Counted from the stretch's first letter, positions 47,176 through 55,815 are shown. The stretch is 64,000 nucleotides of DNA from an uncultured Ferrimonas sp. (GCF_947489035.1 NZ_CANLCI010000006.1:102732-166731), one strand, 5' to 3'. Notes: generated by a model from the letters alone, not told the origin. Program-made: numbers and translations.

Positions 47176-48867
47176 TTATACCCGCAATTGTTTTTCTGGG
47201 TTATCAAGAATGTCGCTGAACATGTCTTTCACTCGACAGTCTTCACACATTTTCAGTCGTTCGATGGCGCTGCCCGCAAAGGCGCTGTGACCGGCCAAAG
47301 CGGTGGTCATTTTTTTGATCACCGCTTGGGTGGCAAACGGTTTGCCACAGGTGATGCATTCAAACGGCTGCTCTTCCTTCAACACCTGTTGGCTCTGGCG
47401 CTGATCGCGATCCAAATTGAATTGCGCCGCGAGGCTGATCGCTTGCTCTGGGCAGGCTTGCTGACACAAACCACACTGCACACAGCTTTGCTCGGTGAAC
47501 TTCAGCGCCGGGCTGTCGCCGCCATCTTGCAAGGCGCGGGCTGGGCACAAGGCCGCACAGCTCATGCACAAGGTGCATTTGTCGGTGTCCAGCACCACTT
47601 GGCCGTACGCCACGTTGCTGATGGCAATGCTGTCGCTGCTGCCAAGGTGACAACCGTTAAGGTGATCCAGTGCGTTGTAGAAGGTGTCGCGTTTAGGCAA
47701 ATCGGTCGAGAACGCCGCCACCGGCAACACTTCTAACTGGGCACTTTGCGCCGCAATGGCGTCAATGGTGGCCAGTTCACTGGCGTCCAGCAGTTGCAAC
47801 CGTTGCTCATCAATCCCTGCGGCGGCAAAGAGCTTGGCGATGTTGTCGTGCTCGCTGCTCACCAAATCACGCAGGGTTTGTGGGGTGTGTTCGTGGGTGA
47901 GCACCAACACTTGGCGGGCGCCCCACGCTAAGCTGGCCAGCCACAGTTCCGCACCGGCCACGCCGATCTCTTCCAGCGCCACTGGGATCACTCCTGCGGG
48001 CAGCTGCTGCAGTTGGCTTAACTGCGCCGCGCCAAGTTCGCCATCGTGAAACAACACCACTGGGCGCAGCTCTGACAGCTGCTGATAACGGCTTAATAAC
48101 CGCTGCAGGTAATCTTTCATGATCGGCGCGGTGGGCTGATCGTATTGGATTGCCCCGGTTGGGCAAGCACTGGCACAAGAACCGGCACCGTGACACAGGT
48201 ATGGGTCAATCTGGATCTGGTTGTGGTCGCTTTGAATGGCATCCGCCGGACACACGCTTAAGCAACGCTGACACCCATCAACGCCACTACTGTGGTGGGC
48301 GCACACCTCGTGATTAACCTGCACGTAGCGCGGCTTATCAAACTGGCCAATCAACTGCGGCAGTTGCGCTAAGGCGTCCACCAATTTGCCGTCGTCGGCG
48401 CCAACGTGAAAATACCCCGCCGGTTTCAGCTCAAGATCAATCGCCGCGCTGCTGCCCAGATCCAGCACCAAATCAAAGTGCGGCCGCTGAATTGCTTCGG
48501 CCGACAGGTTGATTGGCTGCTGCTGTTGCGGCGCAATAACCGCCGCTTGAAACTGGCCTAAGAATCCGCGCAGTTGCAGGTGTTCGGCGTTAAAGCACGG
48601 CAGCGATTCGGTGGCTTCGGCGGCCACCATCACCTGCTCAAGATACGCGTCGTCGCTGTTGCTTACCGCTTCGCTGATCAGCAAGGTGCGGCTGGCCACC
48701 TGCTCCAACTGCGAGGCCGCCAGACGCACGCGGTCTTCCGGCCCCAACAGCAGCACATGGCCGGCGGTGGTAAAGGTTACGGTGGCGGGGATCAAGTTCG
48801 CCAACAGGGTGGTTTGCTGCAGTGCTGCGGCACTGGTTGGATCCAACGTGATGGAGTTTTGGCTCAC
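47176..48867 (-). CDS. Four-cluster 4Fe-4S polyferredoxin of the fdh locus
   Basis: A 563-residue protein. The N-terminal 180 residues are not a known domain. Four ferredoxin-type clusters follow: CAHH...CQRCLSVCPADAI, CHGAGSCASACPTGAI, CTLCMSCAALCPARAL and CVQCGLCQQACPEQAI. Between clusters 2 and 3 lies a 190-residue helical/Rossmann-like insert. The C-terminus has two more CxxC pairs (CITCGKPF and CEDCRVKD) that could hold another metal. It has no signal peptide, so it is cytosolic. Homologues sit in Shewanella-type formate dehydrogenase operons with unknown electron partners. Confidence 0.85.
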   Translation of the reverse strand: MSQNSITLDPTSAAALQQTTLLANLIPATVTFTTAGHVLLLGPEDRVRLAASQLEQVASRTLLISEAVSNSDDAYLEQVMVAAEATESLPCFNAEHLQLRGFLGQFQAAVIAPQQQQPINLSAEAIQRPHFDLVLDLGSSAAIDLELKPAGYFHVGADDGKLVDALAQLPQLIGQFDKPRYVQVNHEVCAHHSSGVDGCQRCLSVCPADAIQSDHNQIQIDPYLCHGAGSCASACPTGAIQYDQPTAPIMKDYLQRLLSRYQQLSELRPVVLFHDGELGAAQLSQLQQLPAGVIPVALEEIGVAGAELWLASLAWGARQVLVLTHEHTPQTLRDLVSSEHDNIAKLFAAAGIDEQRLQLLDASELATIDAIAAQSAQLEVLPVAAFSTDLPKRDTFYNALDHLNGCHLGSSDSIAISNVAYGQVVLDTDKCTLCMSCAALCPARALQDGGDSPALKFTEQSCVQCGLCQQACPEQAISLAAQFNLDRDQRQSQQVLKEEQPFECITCGKPFATQAVIKKMTTALAGHSAFAGSAIERLKMCEDCRVKDMFSDILDNPEKQLRV

Positions 48868-48881
48868 GGTAGCTTCCTAAC

Positions 48882-49595
48882 TTAGGTAGTGGGATCCGTC
48901 GGTAAGGACGGATCCGCCAAAGGCGTAGGGTCTTCGTCATCGCAGTGGGGGCTGGATGGCGCAGTCGATTCGGTTGCGGCCACTTCGGCGGACGAAGTGG
49001 GTGTAGATTCGGTCGCAGCGTCGGCTGCTGGGGCTGCATCAGCCTCTAACTCTGGGGTCGTACTGTCGTCGGCGACGATGGCCTTGGTATCGGCCAAGCT
49101 GGATTCTGGCGGCGCCAATTGCGGTTTGGCGTCATCCAGTGCCGCTTGCGCTTGGTCAAGTTGTTCTAACCGTTCTACCGCTTCTTTGCTGTGGCGGAAA
49201 ACGTTGTTCACCAGCTCCGCCGCCACGTCTTTATCAAGCAGCGGCTGGGCCGCGTAATCCAAGCTGTAGTCGGTTAAACCGTCGGTTACGTTGTACTGCG
49301 GTTGCGACCACAACGCTTTGAGCGCTTGCTGACGCTTAGCGGGATCCACCCCCTCTTTTAAGAATTCAGCAAAGCTGCCGCCCTCTTCGATGGTGTCGGG
49401 ATCCGGCAGGTCGGCGGCATCGCTGGTTGCCGCCTCTGTGCTGGCGGCTTCGGGCTGCTCCAGCTCAGCGGCTTGCGCTTCGGCTTCGGCTTCGGCTTCC
49501 GCTTCTGCCTGCAAGGCTTGCTCGTGCTGAGTCTGCTGCGCTTGCTCGGCCACCTGCTGGCGGCGTTGTTGCCACCGACGGAACAGGCCGCTCAT
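48882..49595 (-). CDS. DUF3306 protein of the formate dehydrogenase operon
   Basis: A 237-residue acidic, low-complexity protein. It begins MSGLFRRWQQRRQQVAEQAQQT, then a Glu/Ala repeat coiled coil, then a conserved region GSFAEFLKEGVDPAKRQQALKALWSQPQYNVTDGLTDYSLDYAAQPLL, which is the DUF3306 core. The tail is Ala/Ser/Thr/Glu-rich. It is found only beside fdh genes with DUF3305; the function is unknown, perhaps enzyme maturation. Its ATG overlaps the DUF3305 stop (4 bp). Confidence 0.85.
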   Translation of the reverse strand: MSGLFRRWQQRRQQVAEQAQQTQHEQALQAEAEAEAEAEAQAAELEQPEAASTEAATSDAADLPDPDTIEEGGSFAEFLKEGVDPAKRQQALKALWSQPQYNVTDGLTDYSLDYAAQPLLDKDVAAELVNNVFRHSKEAVERLEQLDQAQAALDDAKPQLAPPESSLADTKAIVADDSTTPELEADAAPAADAATESTPTSSAEVAATESTAPSSPHCDDEDPTPLADPSLPTDPTT

Positions 49596-50047
49596 TGCTT
49601 GCCACCGCGCTGCTTCATCTCGCCGCGCACATCAATGTGTTTGCGCCGCTTCGCTTGGATCGCCATCTCGCCGTGGCGCGTGATGAAGGCTTCAAGCCAG
49701 CACGCAATGGCATCGGGGATCCCGATGGTCAGCACTGGGGTATCGCCTTCCAGCGCCCCTGCGGCGATGTTTTGGTTGGCGGTAACGCTTTGCGGGATCG
49801 GCACCCCATCGCCCGCGTCGTCACAGATGATAAACAGCTTAGGCTCAGCCAAATCGAGGTTTAAACGGTAGTTGGCGCGTTCATCTAAGAACAGCTCCAT
49901 CACCACTTCGTGGGCATCGGCGGGCTTGTTGCCCGTAGCAGGCAGCAGCTGATCAACCTCCCAATGGGTTTGGGTCCATTGGCCAACACTGACTTGTTTG
50001 GAGCACAAGGTCACATAAAAGGACCAGTAGGAATCGCTTCGAGGCAT
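49592..50047 (-). CDS. DUF3305 protein of the formate dehydrogenase operon
   Basis: A 151-residue beta-rich protein containing the WTQTHWEVDQLLPATG, VVMELFLDERANYRLNLDLAEPKLFIICDD and PVLTIGIPDAIACWLEA segments of the DUF3305 family. It has no signal peptide or membrane segment. It is the first gene of the minus-strand operon, 40 bp downstream of a sigma-54-like promoter. The function is unknown, but it is constantly linked to DUF3306 and formate dehydrogenase. Confidence 0.85.
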   Translation of the reverse strand: MPRSDSYWSFYVTLCSKQVSVGQWTQTHWEVDQLLPATGNKPADAHEVVMELFLDERANYRLNLDLAEPKLFIICDDAGDGVPIPQSVTANQNIAAGALEGDTPVLTIGIPDAIACWLEAFITRHGEMAIQAKRRKHIDVRGEMKQRGGKQ

Positions 50048-50086
50048 CTGTAATCCAATTTGGCAGGCGAAGAGAGTTCGGAATTC

Positions 50087-50102
50087 TGCAATATTCGTTC
50101 CA
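50087..50102 (-). promoter_or_regulatory. Sigma-54-type promoter of the fdh operon
   Basis: On the minus strand TGGAAC-GAATA-TTGCA, with the invariant GG (-24) and GC (-12) ten bases apart. It lies 40 bp upstream of the DUF3305 start codon. Confidence 0.65.
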
Positions 50103-50154
50103 ACTCATACAGGATCGTTTTCAGAACAACGATCACATTTTTTGCATGGATATA

Positions 50155-50197
50155 GACATTTTGTCCAGTCACAGTGGGACAAACTGGGTCAGTTTGC
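50155..50197. promoter_or_regulatory. Candidate shared activator sites between the fdh and fdhD promoters
   Basis: Three similar boxes: GACATTTTGTC (50155-50165), the reverse of CAGTTTGTC (50177-50185), and GTCAGTTTG (50188-50196). They include a 7-bp dyad TTTGTCC...GGACAAA with a 10-base spacer. They sit 45-90 bp from both flanking sigma-54 promoters, the usual place for NtrC-type activators. Similar boxes occur before tupA. Confidence 0.5.
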
Positions 50198-50242
50198 TAT
50201 TCATGCGGTGAGTCAGATCTCAATTTAGTCTAGCTTATAGGT

Positions 50243-50258
50243 TGGAATAAGTTTTGCA
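50243..50258 (+). promoter_or_regulatory. Sigma-54-type promoter of fdhD
   Basis: TGGAAT-AAGTT-TTGCA with the GG and GC dinucleotides ten bases apart, 80 bp before the fdhD ATG. Confidence 0.6.
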
Positions 50259-50338
50259 GTAAACCACTGACCTAGCTTGCTCTGATCGCCATCAGCGCAG
50301 CCTCCATATCCATCATAAGCAGATGAGCCAAGCCAATT

Positions 50339-51172
50339 ATGACCACAGCTTCCCAGCGCCCTCGATTGTCCCGTACCCACGCTGAAGCCCCGCTGACGTT
50401 AGCGGTTACCGCCGTGGATGAAACCGGCCAGGTGGTTGAGAAGAGCATCGCCTGCGAACGCCCACTCACGCTGTACCTGAACTGGCAGCCGATTGTGACC
50501 TTAATGACGCTGGGGGCCCGACCGGAAACCTTGGCACTGGGTTACTTAAAAAATCAGGGCTTTATTAGCAACATTGCCGAAGTGGAATCGGTGATTGTGG
50601 ATTGGGAGGTCAACTCCGCCGCCATCATCACCGCCGAAGACACCAGCCACGTCGCCAAGAAGATGGAAACCAAAACCGTCACCACCGGCTGTGGCCAAGG
50701 CACGGTCTTTGGCAGCTTTACCGCTGGCCTGGATCAGATCCAGCTGCCGACGCCTCAGCTCAGCCAAAGCGGGATTTACGCCCTGCTGAAGAATTTGAAC
50801 CAATACAACGAAACCTACAAAAACGCCGGTGCTGTGCACGGTTGCGGCGTCTGCCAGCAGGATAAAATCTTAAGTTTTGTCGAAGACGTAGGCCGCCACA
50901 ATGCGGTTGATACGCTGGCGGGTGAAATGTGGCTGGACGGTTTAAGCGGCGGCGACAAGGTGTTTTACACCACCGGTCGATTAACCTCAGAAATGGTGAT
51001 TAAAGTGGCCAAGATGGGCATTCCGGTGCTGCTGTCGCGTTCGGGCATTACCGAGATGGGGCTGACCTTAGCCAAACAGCTGGGGATCACCACCATTGCC
51101 CGCGCCAAAGGTCGCCACTTTTTGGTTTACCACGGCGCCGACACCATCGAGTTTGATAAGGCCGAAGCATGA
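50339..51172 (+). CDS. fdhD: Formate dehydrogenase sulfurtransferase FdhD
   Basis: A 277-residue protein. FdhD signatures: LNWQPIVTLMTLGARPETLALGYL (near 45), the reactive Cys loop GAVHGCGVCQQDKIL (about residue 170), DVGRHNAVDTLAGEMWLDG, FYTTGRLTSEMVIKVA and the SRSGITEMGLTLAKQLGITTIARAKG C-terminus. FdhD moves sulfur from IscS to the bis-MGD cofactor, giving the active sulfurated formate dehydrogenase. It is divergent from the fdh operon and shares its control region. The next gene overlaps by four bases (ATGA). Confidence 0.95.
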   Translation: MTTASQRPRLSRTHAEAPLTLAVTAVDETGQVVEKSIACERPLTLYLNWQPIVTLMTLGARPETLALGYLKNQGFISNIAEVESVIVDWEVNSAAIITAEDTSHVAKKMETKTVTTGCGQGTVFGSFTAGLDQIQLPTPQLSQSGIYALLKNLNQYNETYKNAGAVHGCGVCQQDKILSFVEDVGRHNAVDTLAGEMWLDGLSGGDKVFYTTGRLTSEMVIKVAKMGIPVLLSRSGITEMGLTLAKQLGITTIARAKGRHFLVYHGADTIEFDKAEA

Positions 51173-52065
51173 ACGACAGCTTATTTTTAAACGCACGGCA
51201 GGTGGCTGAATACCTCGATCTGAACGAGAAAAAAGTCTACGCCATGGCCAATGAACGGCAATTGCCGGGCACCAAGGTAACCGGCAAGTGGCTGTTTCCT
51301 AAGGCGCTGATCGACCGTTGGATCATCGATTCCTGCCACGGTGGAACGCTCTCGGATCGGTTAGTGATTGGCGGCTCCGACGATCCGCTGCTGCACTTTG
51401 TGGTGCGCCGCGTAAGCCAACGCATTGGCAGCAGCGGCTTGATCAACTACTGCCCCAGCGACACCCGCTCTGGCCTGACTCACTTAGCCAATGGCTACAC
51501 CGACATGTGCTGCATCCACTGGAGCAACGCCGATGAACGGGATCTGCGCCACCCCGCGCTGCTGAAGCACCACAGCGCCCACAAACAGTGGGTGATGGTG
51601 CACGGCGCCAACCGCGATTTTGGCATTTTGATGCGAGGCGAACACCACCACCTAAGCCAAGATCTGGCTCAAACCACCGCCCTGCGCTACCGCTGGGTGC
51701 CACGGCAGCAGGGCGCCGGCTCGCGCTATCAGATGGACAACTTCTTAACCAGCCACGGTTTAAGCAGCAGCGATCTGAATCTGCAGCCAGAAGCCCTGTC
51801 TGAGCACGAATTGGCGGCCGCAATTGCCCGTGGCCAAGCCGATTTTGGCATTGGCTGCCAAGGGGCGGCGGGTGAATTTGGCTTGGTGTTTGTGCCGCTG
51901 GGCAAGGAGTCGTTCGACTTTGTGATGCCGCGCGGGGTGTTCTTCCGTCAACACTTGCAGGCGCTGTTCAGTGCCCTGCAAACCCCAGAAAGCGCCGAGC
52001 ACGCCCGCCTGCTTGGGGGCTACGACTTGCAAGATTGCGGCAAGCTGCTGTGGAGTGCCCAGTAG
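51169..52065 (+). CDS. HTH (excisionase-type) regulator with a substrate-binding-like domain
   Basis: A 298-residue protein. The N-terminal 60 residues are an excisionase-family winged helix (LNARQVAEYLDLNEKKVYAMANERQLPGTKVTGKWLFPK). The rest is a PBP-like (PF12727-type) domain: VIGGSDDPLLHFVVRRV at its start, a SDTRSGLTHLANGYTDMCCIHW strand, and WVPRQQGAGSRYQMDNFL. Such proteins regulate molybdate/tungstate or cofactor genes in several bacteria, often sensing the oxyanion. Translation is coupled to fdhD (ATGA). It probably links fdhD to metal or formate status. Confidence 0.82.
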   Translation: MNDSLFLNARQVAEYLDLNEKKVYAMANERQLPGTKVTGKWLFPKALIDRWIIDSCHGGTLSDRLVIGGSDDPLLHFVVRRVSQRIGSSGLINYCPSDTRSGLTHLANGYTDMCCIHWSNADERDLRHPALLKHHSAHKQWVMVHGANRDFGILMRGEHHHLSQDLAQTTALRYRWVPRQQGAGSRYQMDNFLTSHGLSSSDLNLQPEALSEHELAAAIARGQADFGIGCQGAAGEFGLVFVPLGKESFDFVMPRGVFFRQHLQALFSALQTPESAEHARLLGGYDLQDCGKLLWSAQ

Positions 52066-52096
52066 CGTTTGCCGCAACAGCCGCGCCAAACCCGCT

Positions 52097-52125
52097 AAAA
52101 AAAAACGGCGCCATGATTGGCGCCG
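52097..52125 (-). terminator. Rho-independent terminator of the two-component operon
   Basis: Minus strand CGGCGCCA, loop ATCA, TGGCGCCG followed by nine T residues, 22 bp beyond the stop at 52147. It may also slow the converging fdhD transcript. Confidence 0.9.
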
Positions 52126-52146
52126 GTGTCTTTTGGGTTGCGGCCA

Positions 52147-54207
52147 CTAAGTTAAGGTGATGTCGCCACTGCTGTCTCGCGGCGGGCGCTGCGAAGGCAG
52201 CTTCACCGAGAACACCGTGCCGCGATTGGGCTCAGATTCCAGCTCCAGCTGGCCACCAAAGCGGCGGATAATGCCGTAACTCAGGGACAACCCCAGTCCG
52301 GTGCCCTGTTTCCGGGTGGTAAAGAACGGATCGAAGATCCGCGATTGCAGCTCCGCCGGAATGCCACAGCCGTCGTCTTCGACCTGCAGCACCACCCCTT
52401 GGCACTGGCCCGCGTCATCCAGCCAGTTACGGCTGTTCACCCGCACTTCGCCTTCGCCATCCAGCGCATGGGCGGCGTTCACCACCAAGTTGATCAACAC
52501 CTGCAGCAGCTGCTGCCGATTCACCAACGCCGCTTGTTCCGCCTGCAGATCCAGCACCACATTAACCGATTGGCTGCGCAGCGAGTGGCGCACCAGCACC
52601 AGCATCTCGTCGATGATGGGGTTGATCGGCTGCACGCTCACCGGCATGTCCATTTCGCCGGGGCGGGCGTATTGCAGCAGCGATTGGATAATCGCTTTGA
52701 TCCGCTGCACCTGTTGCAGGATCAAATCGATCTCCTCCTGCACCGGTTGGCTTTGCTCACCCAGCTCCCACTGGATCAGCTCGATGTTGCCCAAGATCAC
52801 CGCCGTCGGGTTGTTGATCTCGTGGGCGATCCCCGCGGTCATCTCCCCCAGTGCCACCAATTTTTCATTGGTTACCATCTGTTCGCGGGTGGCGTTCAAC
52901 AGCTCGATGTTTTGCTTTAACTCTTGGGTTCGCACCTGCAAGCTTTGGGTGCGCTCAACCACCTTTTGCTCCAGCTGATCGTTGGCCGCTTGGATCTGCC
53001 GATTGCGCTCCTGCAACTGATCCAGCATCTGATCAAATTGCTGCGCCAGCTGCGCCAGTTCGTTGCTGTTGCTGAGCCCCAGATCGCCAATGCGGCCATC
53101 ACGGCCCGCTTTAACGTCGCTCACCACCGAGGAGATCTGCCGGATCGGCCGCAGCAAGCCCGCCGCGCCGCGATACACTGCCCAGCCGGAGCCCAACAGC
53201 ACCAGCAGCAACATGCCCCCCAATTCGAAGATGTTACGCAGGTAGTTACCGATAAAGGTCTCTTCGGTAAAGCCGGTATAAAGCATGCCGATCCGCTTGC
53301 CGTTAATGTCCAGCAACGGCGCGTAGGCCGACACATACCAGTCGTCGTAAACAAAGGCGCGATCCACCCACACCTGCCCTTGCTCTAGCACCTTCTTACG
53401 CACTTGATCCGACACCAAGGATCCCACGGCGCGATGGCCGTGTAAGCTGTCGGGCACGTTGGTGCTGATCCGTAGGTTGTCTAAGCAGATGGTGGTGGTG
53501 CCGATCACGTCATAAGGCAAGGCGTCTTTGGCGTACACCAGATCCCGCACCTTATCGACAAAGTGGGTGTCGTAGTTGAGCAAGACGCCGCCATCTAAAT
53601 AGCCTAACAGCCGTTTACCCGCCGCATACACCGGCACCAGCGAACGCACCATTAAGCCACGGCTTTCCAGCGGCGCCTTAGCTGCCCCAGACATTGGCGT
53701 GGTGCGGATCGGCATCTGCGCTTGCGCGGCTAAGCCCGGCTTCAGCGCATCCAGCTGGGCGGCATTAAGCACCTGCATGCCCGCGTGTTCTGGCGCCCCT
53801 TGCAGTGCCTGCAGTTCCGGATCTTGCTGCACCTGCTCAACCGCCACAAAGCGCAGATAACTTAAGCCTAACCCTTGCTGCCGCTGCTGCAAAAACTGCA
53901 GCAGCGGTGCTGGCTCGGCCTGTTGCAATAGGCGTCGAAATTCAGCGCTGTACTGCAATTGATCCAAGCTGCGTTTGCGCTGCACGCTTTGAGCAGCCAA
54001 CACCCCCTGCGCCACCGACAGATCACTGCGTACCTTCATAAACAGCTGGCTGCCGGTGTAAGTCACGTTCCAGTAGATGGTGATGAACACCAAGCTGGCG
54101 AGGGTTAACAGCACCGGCAACAGCAACAACACCAGCAAGCGATAGCGAACGGTACTGGTCATCAGCTGCATGTCGCGCCGCACCAGTTGGCGCCAAACGT
54201 TGAGCAT
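52147..54207 (-). CDS. Cache-domain sensor histidine kinase
   Basis: About 686 residues from the ATG at 54207, which overlaps the response-regulator stop by one base (TGATG). Order: membrane helix (about 22-44), periplasmic Cache sensor domain of about 280 residues (YDDWYVSAYAPLLDINGKRIGMLYTGF at its end), second helix, HAMP (about 350-400), coiled coil, then HisKA (MTAGIAHEINNPTAVILGNIE, phospho-His) and HATPase (VLINLVVNAAHALDG, VEDDGCGIPAEL, FTTRKQGTGLGLSL). The kinase should sense an extracellular small molecule. Cotranscription with the sigma-54 activator and nearby fdh/tup genes points to formate or a metal oxyanion as the signal (inference). Confidence 0.9.
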   Translation of the reverse strand: MLNVWRQLVRRDMQLMTSTVRYRLLVLLLLPVLLTLASLVFITIYWNVTYTGSQLFMKVRSDLSVAQGVLAAQSVQRKRSLDQLQYSAEFRRLLQQAEPAPLLQFLQQRQQGLGLSYLRFVAVEQVQQDPELQALQGAPEHAGMQVLNAAQLDALKPGLAAQAQMPIRTTPMSGAAKAPLESRGLMVRSLVPVYAAGKRLLGYLDGGVLLNYDTHFVDKVRDLVYAKDALPYDVIGTTTICLDNLRISTNVPDSLHGHRAVGSLVSDQVRKKVLEQGQVWVDRAFVYDDWYVSAYAPLLDINGKRIGMLYTGFTEETFIGNYLRNIFELGGMLLLVLLGSGWAVYRGAAGLLRPIRQISSVVSDVKAGRDGRIGDLGLSNSNELAQLAQQFDQMLDQLQERNRQIQAANDQLEQKVVERTQSLQVRTQELKQNIELLNATREQMVTNEKLVALGEMTAGIAHEINNPTAVILGNIELIQWELGEQSQPVQEEIDLILQQVQRIKAIIQSLLQYARPGEMDMPVSVQPINPIIDEMLVLVRHSLRSQSVNVVLDLQAEQAALVNRQQLLQVLINLVVNAAHALDGEGEVRVNSRNWLDDAGQCQGVVLQVEDDGCGIPAELQSRIFDPFFTTRKQGTGLGLSLSYGIIRRFGGQLELESEPNRGTVFSVKLPSQRPPRDSSGDITLT

Positions 54208-55574
54208 CAGTCGGTTAAACCCCACTCTTTAAACTTACGGTCTAGGGTTTTACGGCTGACCCCCAGCACGCGGGCGGCGGCGGATTTATTGCCGCCATGC
54301 TCTTCAATCACCTTCAACACGTGCAGCCGCTCCACCTCTTTCAGCGCCATCTGCACTGGGTAGCCGGGCTCACACTGGGCGTCGGGCTCGGCTTCCGGTG
54401 CCACTTGGCTGCGCCAGTAGTCTGCCGGTGGCTTGCCCAACAACAAGCAACGCTCCACCATGTTACGCAGCTCGCGGATGTTGCCGGGCCAGTCGTAGCG
54501 TTGCAGTACTTGCAAATCTTCATGGCTCCACGCGACTTCACGCACCCCCAGCTCGGTCGCCAACTGGCGAGTAAAGTGGTGCACCAGATCCACCACATCA
54601 TCAGGGCGTTCGCGCAGGGATGGGATCAGGATATTCAATACGTTTAAGCGGTAGTACAGATCGCGACGGAATCGCCCCGCTTCCACTTCGGCCATCAGTT
54701 CGCGGTTGGTGGCCGCGACCACGCGCACATCCACTGGGATCTCTTTTTCCGAGCCCACCGGCCGAATGGTGCGCTGTTCCAGCACCCGCAACAGCGCGGT
54801 TTGCATCTGCAGCGGCATCTCGCCAATTTCATCTAAGAAGATGGTGCCGCCGTTGGCAAAGCTAAACAGCCCTTCCCGGCCAGTACGGGCACCGGTAAAG
54901 GCACCAGAGATGTGACCGAACAGCTCGCTTTCCAACAGATCGGGGGCGATGGCGCCACAGTTCACCGGCACAAAGGAACCAGAGCGATTAGACAGTTGGT
55001 GCAGGCTGCGCGCCACTAACTCTTTGCCGGTGCCGGATTCGCCTTCAATCAACACCACCGAGGTGGTTGGGGCCACGCGGCGGATCACATCCTTCATCTC
55101 GAGGATGTTTTGGCTTTTACCGATGATGGTGTGCGGGTGGCTTTGGGCCATTTCCCGCCGCAGCAGCAGGTTTTCTCGGCGTAATAAGCGGCGCTCAATG
55201 CAGCGCTGCACCGATTGCATCATCTGCTCTAAGCGGAACGGTTTTAAGATGAAATCCGACGCCCCAGCACGCAGCGCTCGAATGGCGGTGTCCATGTCGG
55301 CAAAACCGGTCATGAAGATCACATCGGAACGGCGGGTGTCTTCGTTCAGCGCTTCGTGCCATTCAATGCCATCACGGCCAGGCAGGCTGATGTCGACAAT
55401 CAGCAGATCAAAATGACAGCGACTGCGCAGTTGTTCGGCTTCCTCTACCGAGCCAGCGGTTTCAACCAAACTGAAGCTGCGGGCGAGGGCTTTTTTCAAA
55501 AACGAACGCATACCGGATTCATCGTCAACAACGAGAACCGACATGGCGGTATTGGGCGTGGCTATGTCAACCAT
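54207..55574 (-). CDS. Sigma-54-dependent response regulator (NtrC type)
   Basis: A 455-residue protein. The receiver domain (phospho-Asp in LLIVDISLPGRDG; VVDDESGMRS) is followed by the AAA+ domain with Walker A GESGTGKEL and the sigma-54-contacting GAFTGA motif (GHISGAFTGARTGREG). The TIFLDEIGEMPL Walker B and a Fis-type helix-turn-helix (NKSAAARVLGVSRKTLDRKF) at the C-terminus complete it. It must act at -24/-12 promoters; three such promoters lie in this window, at fdh, fdhD and tupA. It is divergent from tupA. A second ATG at 55544 is possible. Confidence 0.93.
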   Translation of the reverse strand: MVDIATPNTAMSVLVVDDESGMRSFLKKALARSFSLVETAGSVEEAEQLRSRCHFDLLIVDISLPGRDGIEWHEALNEDTRRSDVIFMTGFADMDTAIRALRAGASDFILKPFRLEQMMQSVQRCIERRLLRRENLLLRREMAQSHPHTIIGKSQNILEMKDVIRRVAPTTSVVLIEGESGTGKELVARSLHQLSNRSGSFVPVNCGAIAPDLLESELFGHISGAFTGARTGREGLFSFANGGTIFLDEIGEMPLQMQTALLRVLEQRTIRPVGSEKEIPVDVRVVAATNRELMAEVEAGRFRRDLYYRLNVLNILIPSLRERPDDVVDLVHHFTRQLATELGVREVAWSHEDLQVLQRYDWPGNIRELRNMVERCLLLGKPPADYWRSQVAPEAEPDAQCEPGYPVQMALKEVERLHVLKVIEEHGGNKSAAARVLGVSRKTLDRKFKEWGLTD

Positions 55575-55605
55575 GATGGGGGTGCTCTTGGTGGCCTTGC
55601 ACTAA

Positions 55606-55665
55606 GTCAAAATGTCCTACTATGGTCATTTTGGGAGATACTTTGGGATAGTGTGTCATTTTGAC
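55606..55665. promoter_or_regulatory. Three GTCAAAATGAC-like boxes upstream of tupA
   Basis: GTCAAAATGTC (55606-55616), GTCATTTTGGG (55625-55635, reverse orientation) and GTCATTTTGAC (55655-55665, near-palindromic). They lie 55-115 bp upstream of the tupA -24 element, the usual position for NtrC-type enhancer sites. The same core appears between fdh and fdhD at 50155. Likely binding sites of the adjacent response regulator. Confidence 0.55.
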
Positions 55666-55720
55666 CCACTTAAGCCCCCAAATAATGTGAACTAGTGCAA
55701 AAAAACTTGGCCGACATTTC

Positions 55721-55736
55721 TGGCATCATCATTGCT
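55721..55736 (+). promoter_or_regulatory. Sigma-54-type promoter of tupABC
   Basis: TGGCATCATCATTGCT fits TGGCAC-N5-TTGCW with only the sixth base differing; GG and GC are ten bases apart. The predicted transcript starts near 55747, about 70 bases before tupA. Confidence 0.75.
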
Positions 55737-55815
55737 AATAGTCAGTGACTTGTCCGGTATTTGGACGCTAATTTCACAGGGAATATTGTTGTTTCCTGTA
55801 TATAAAGGATTTCAC

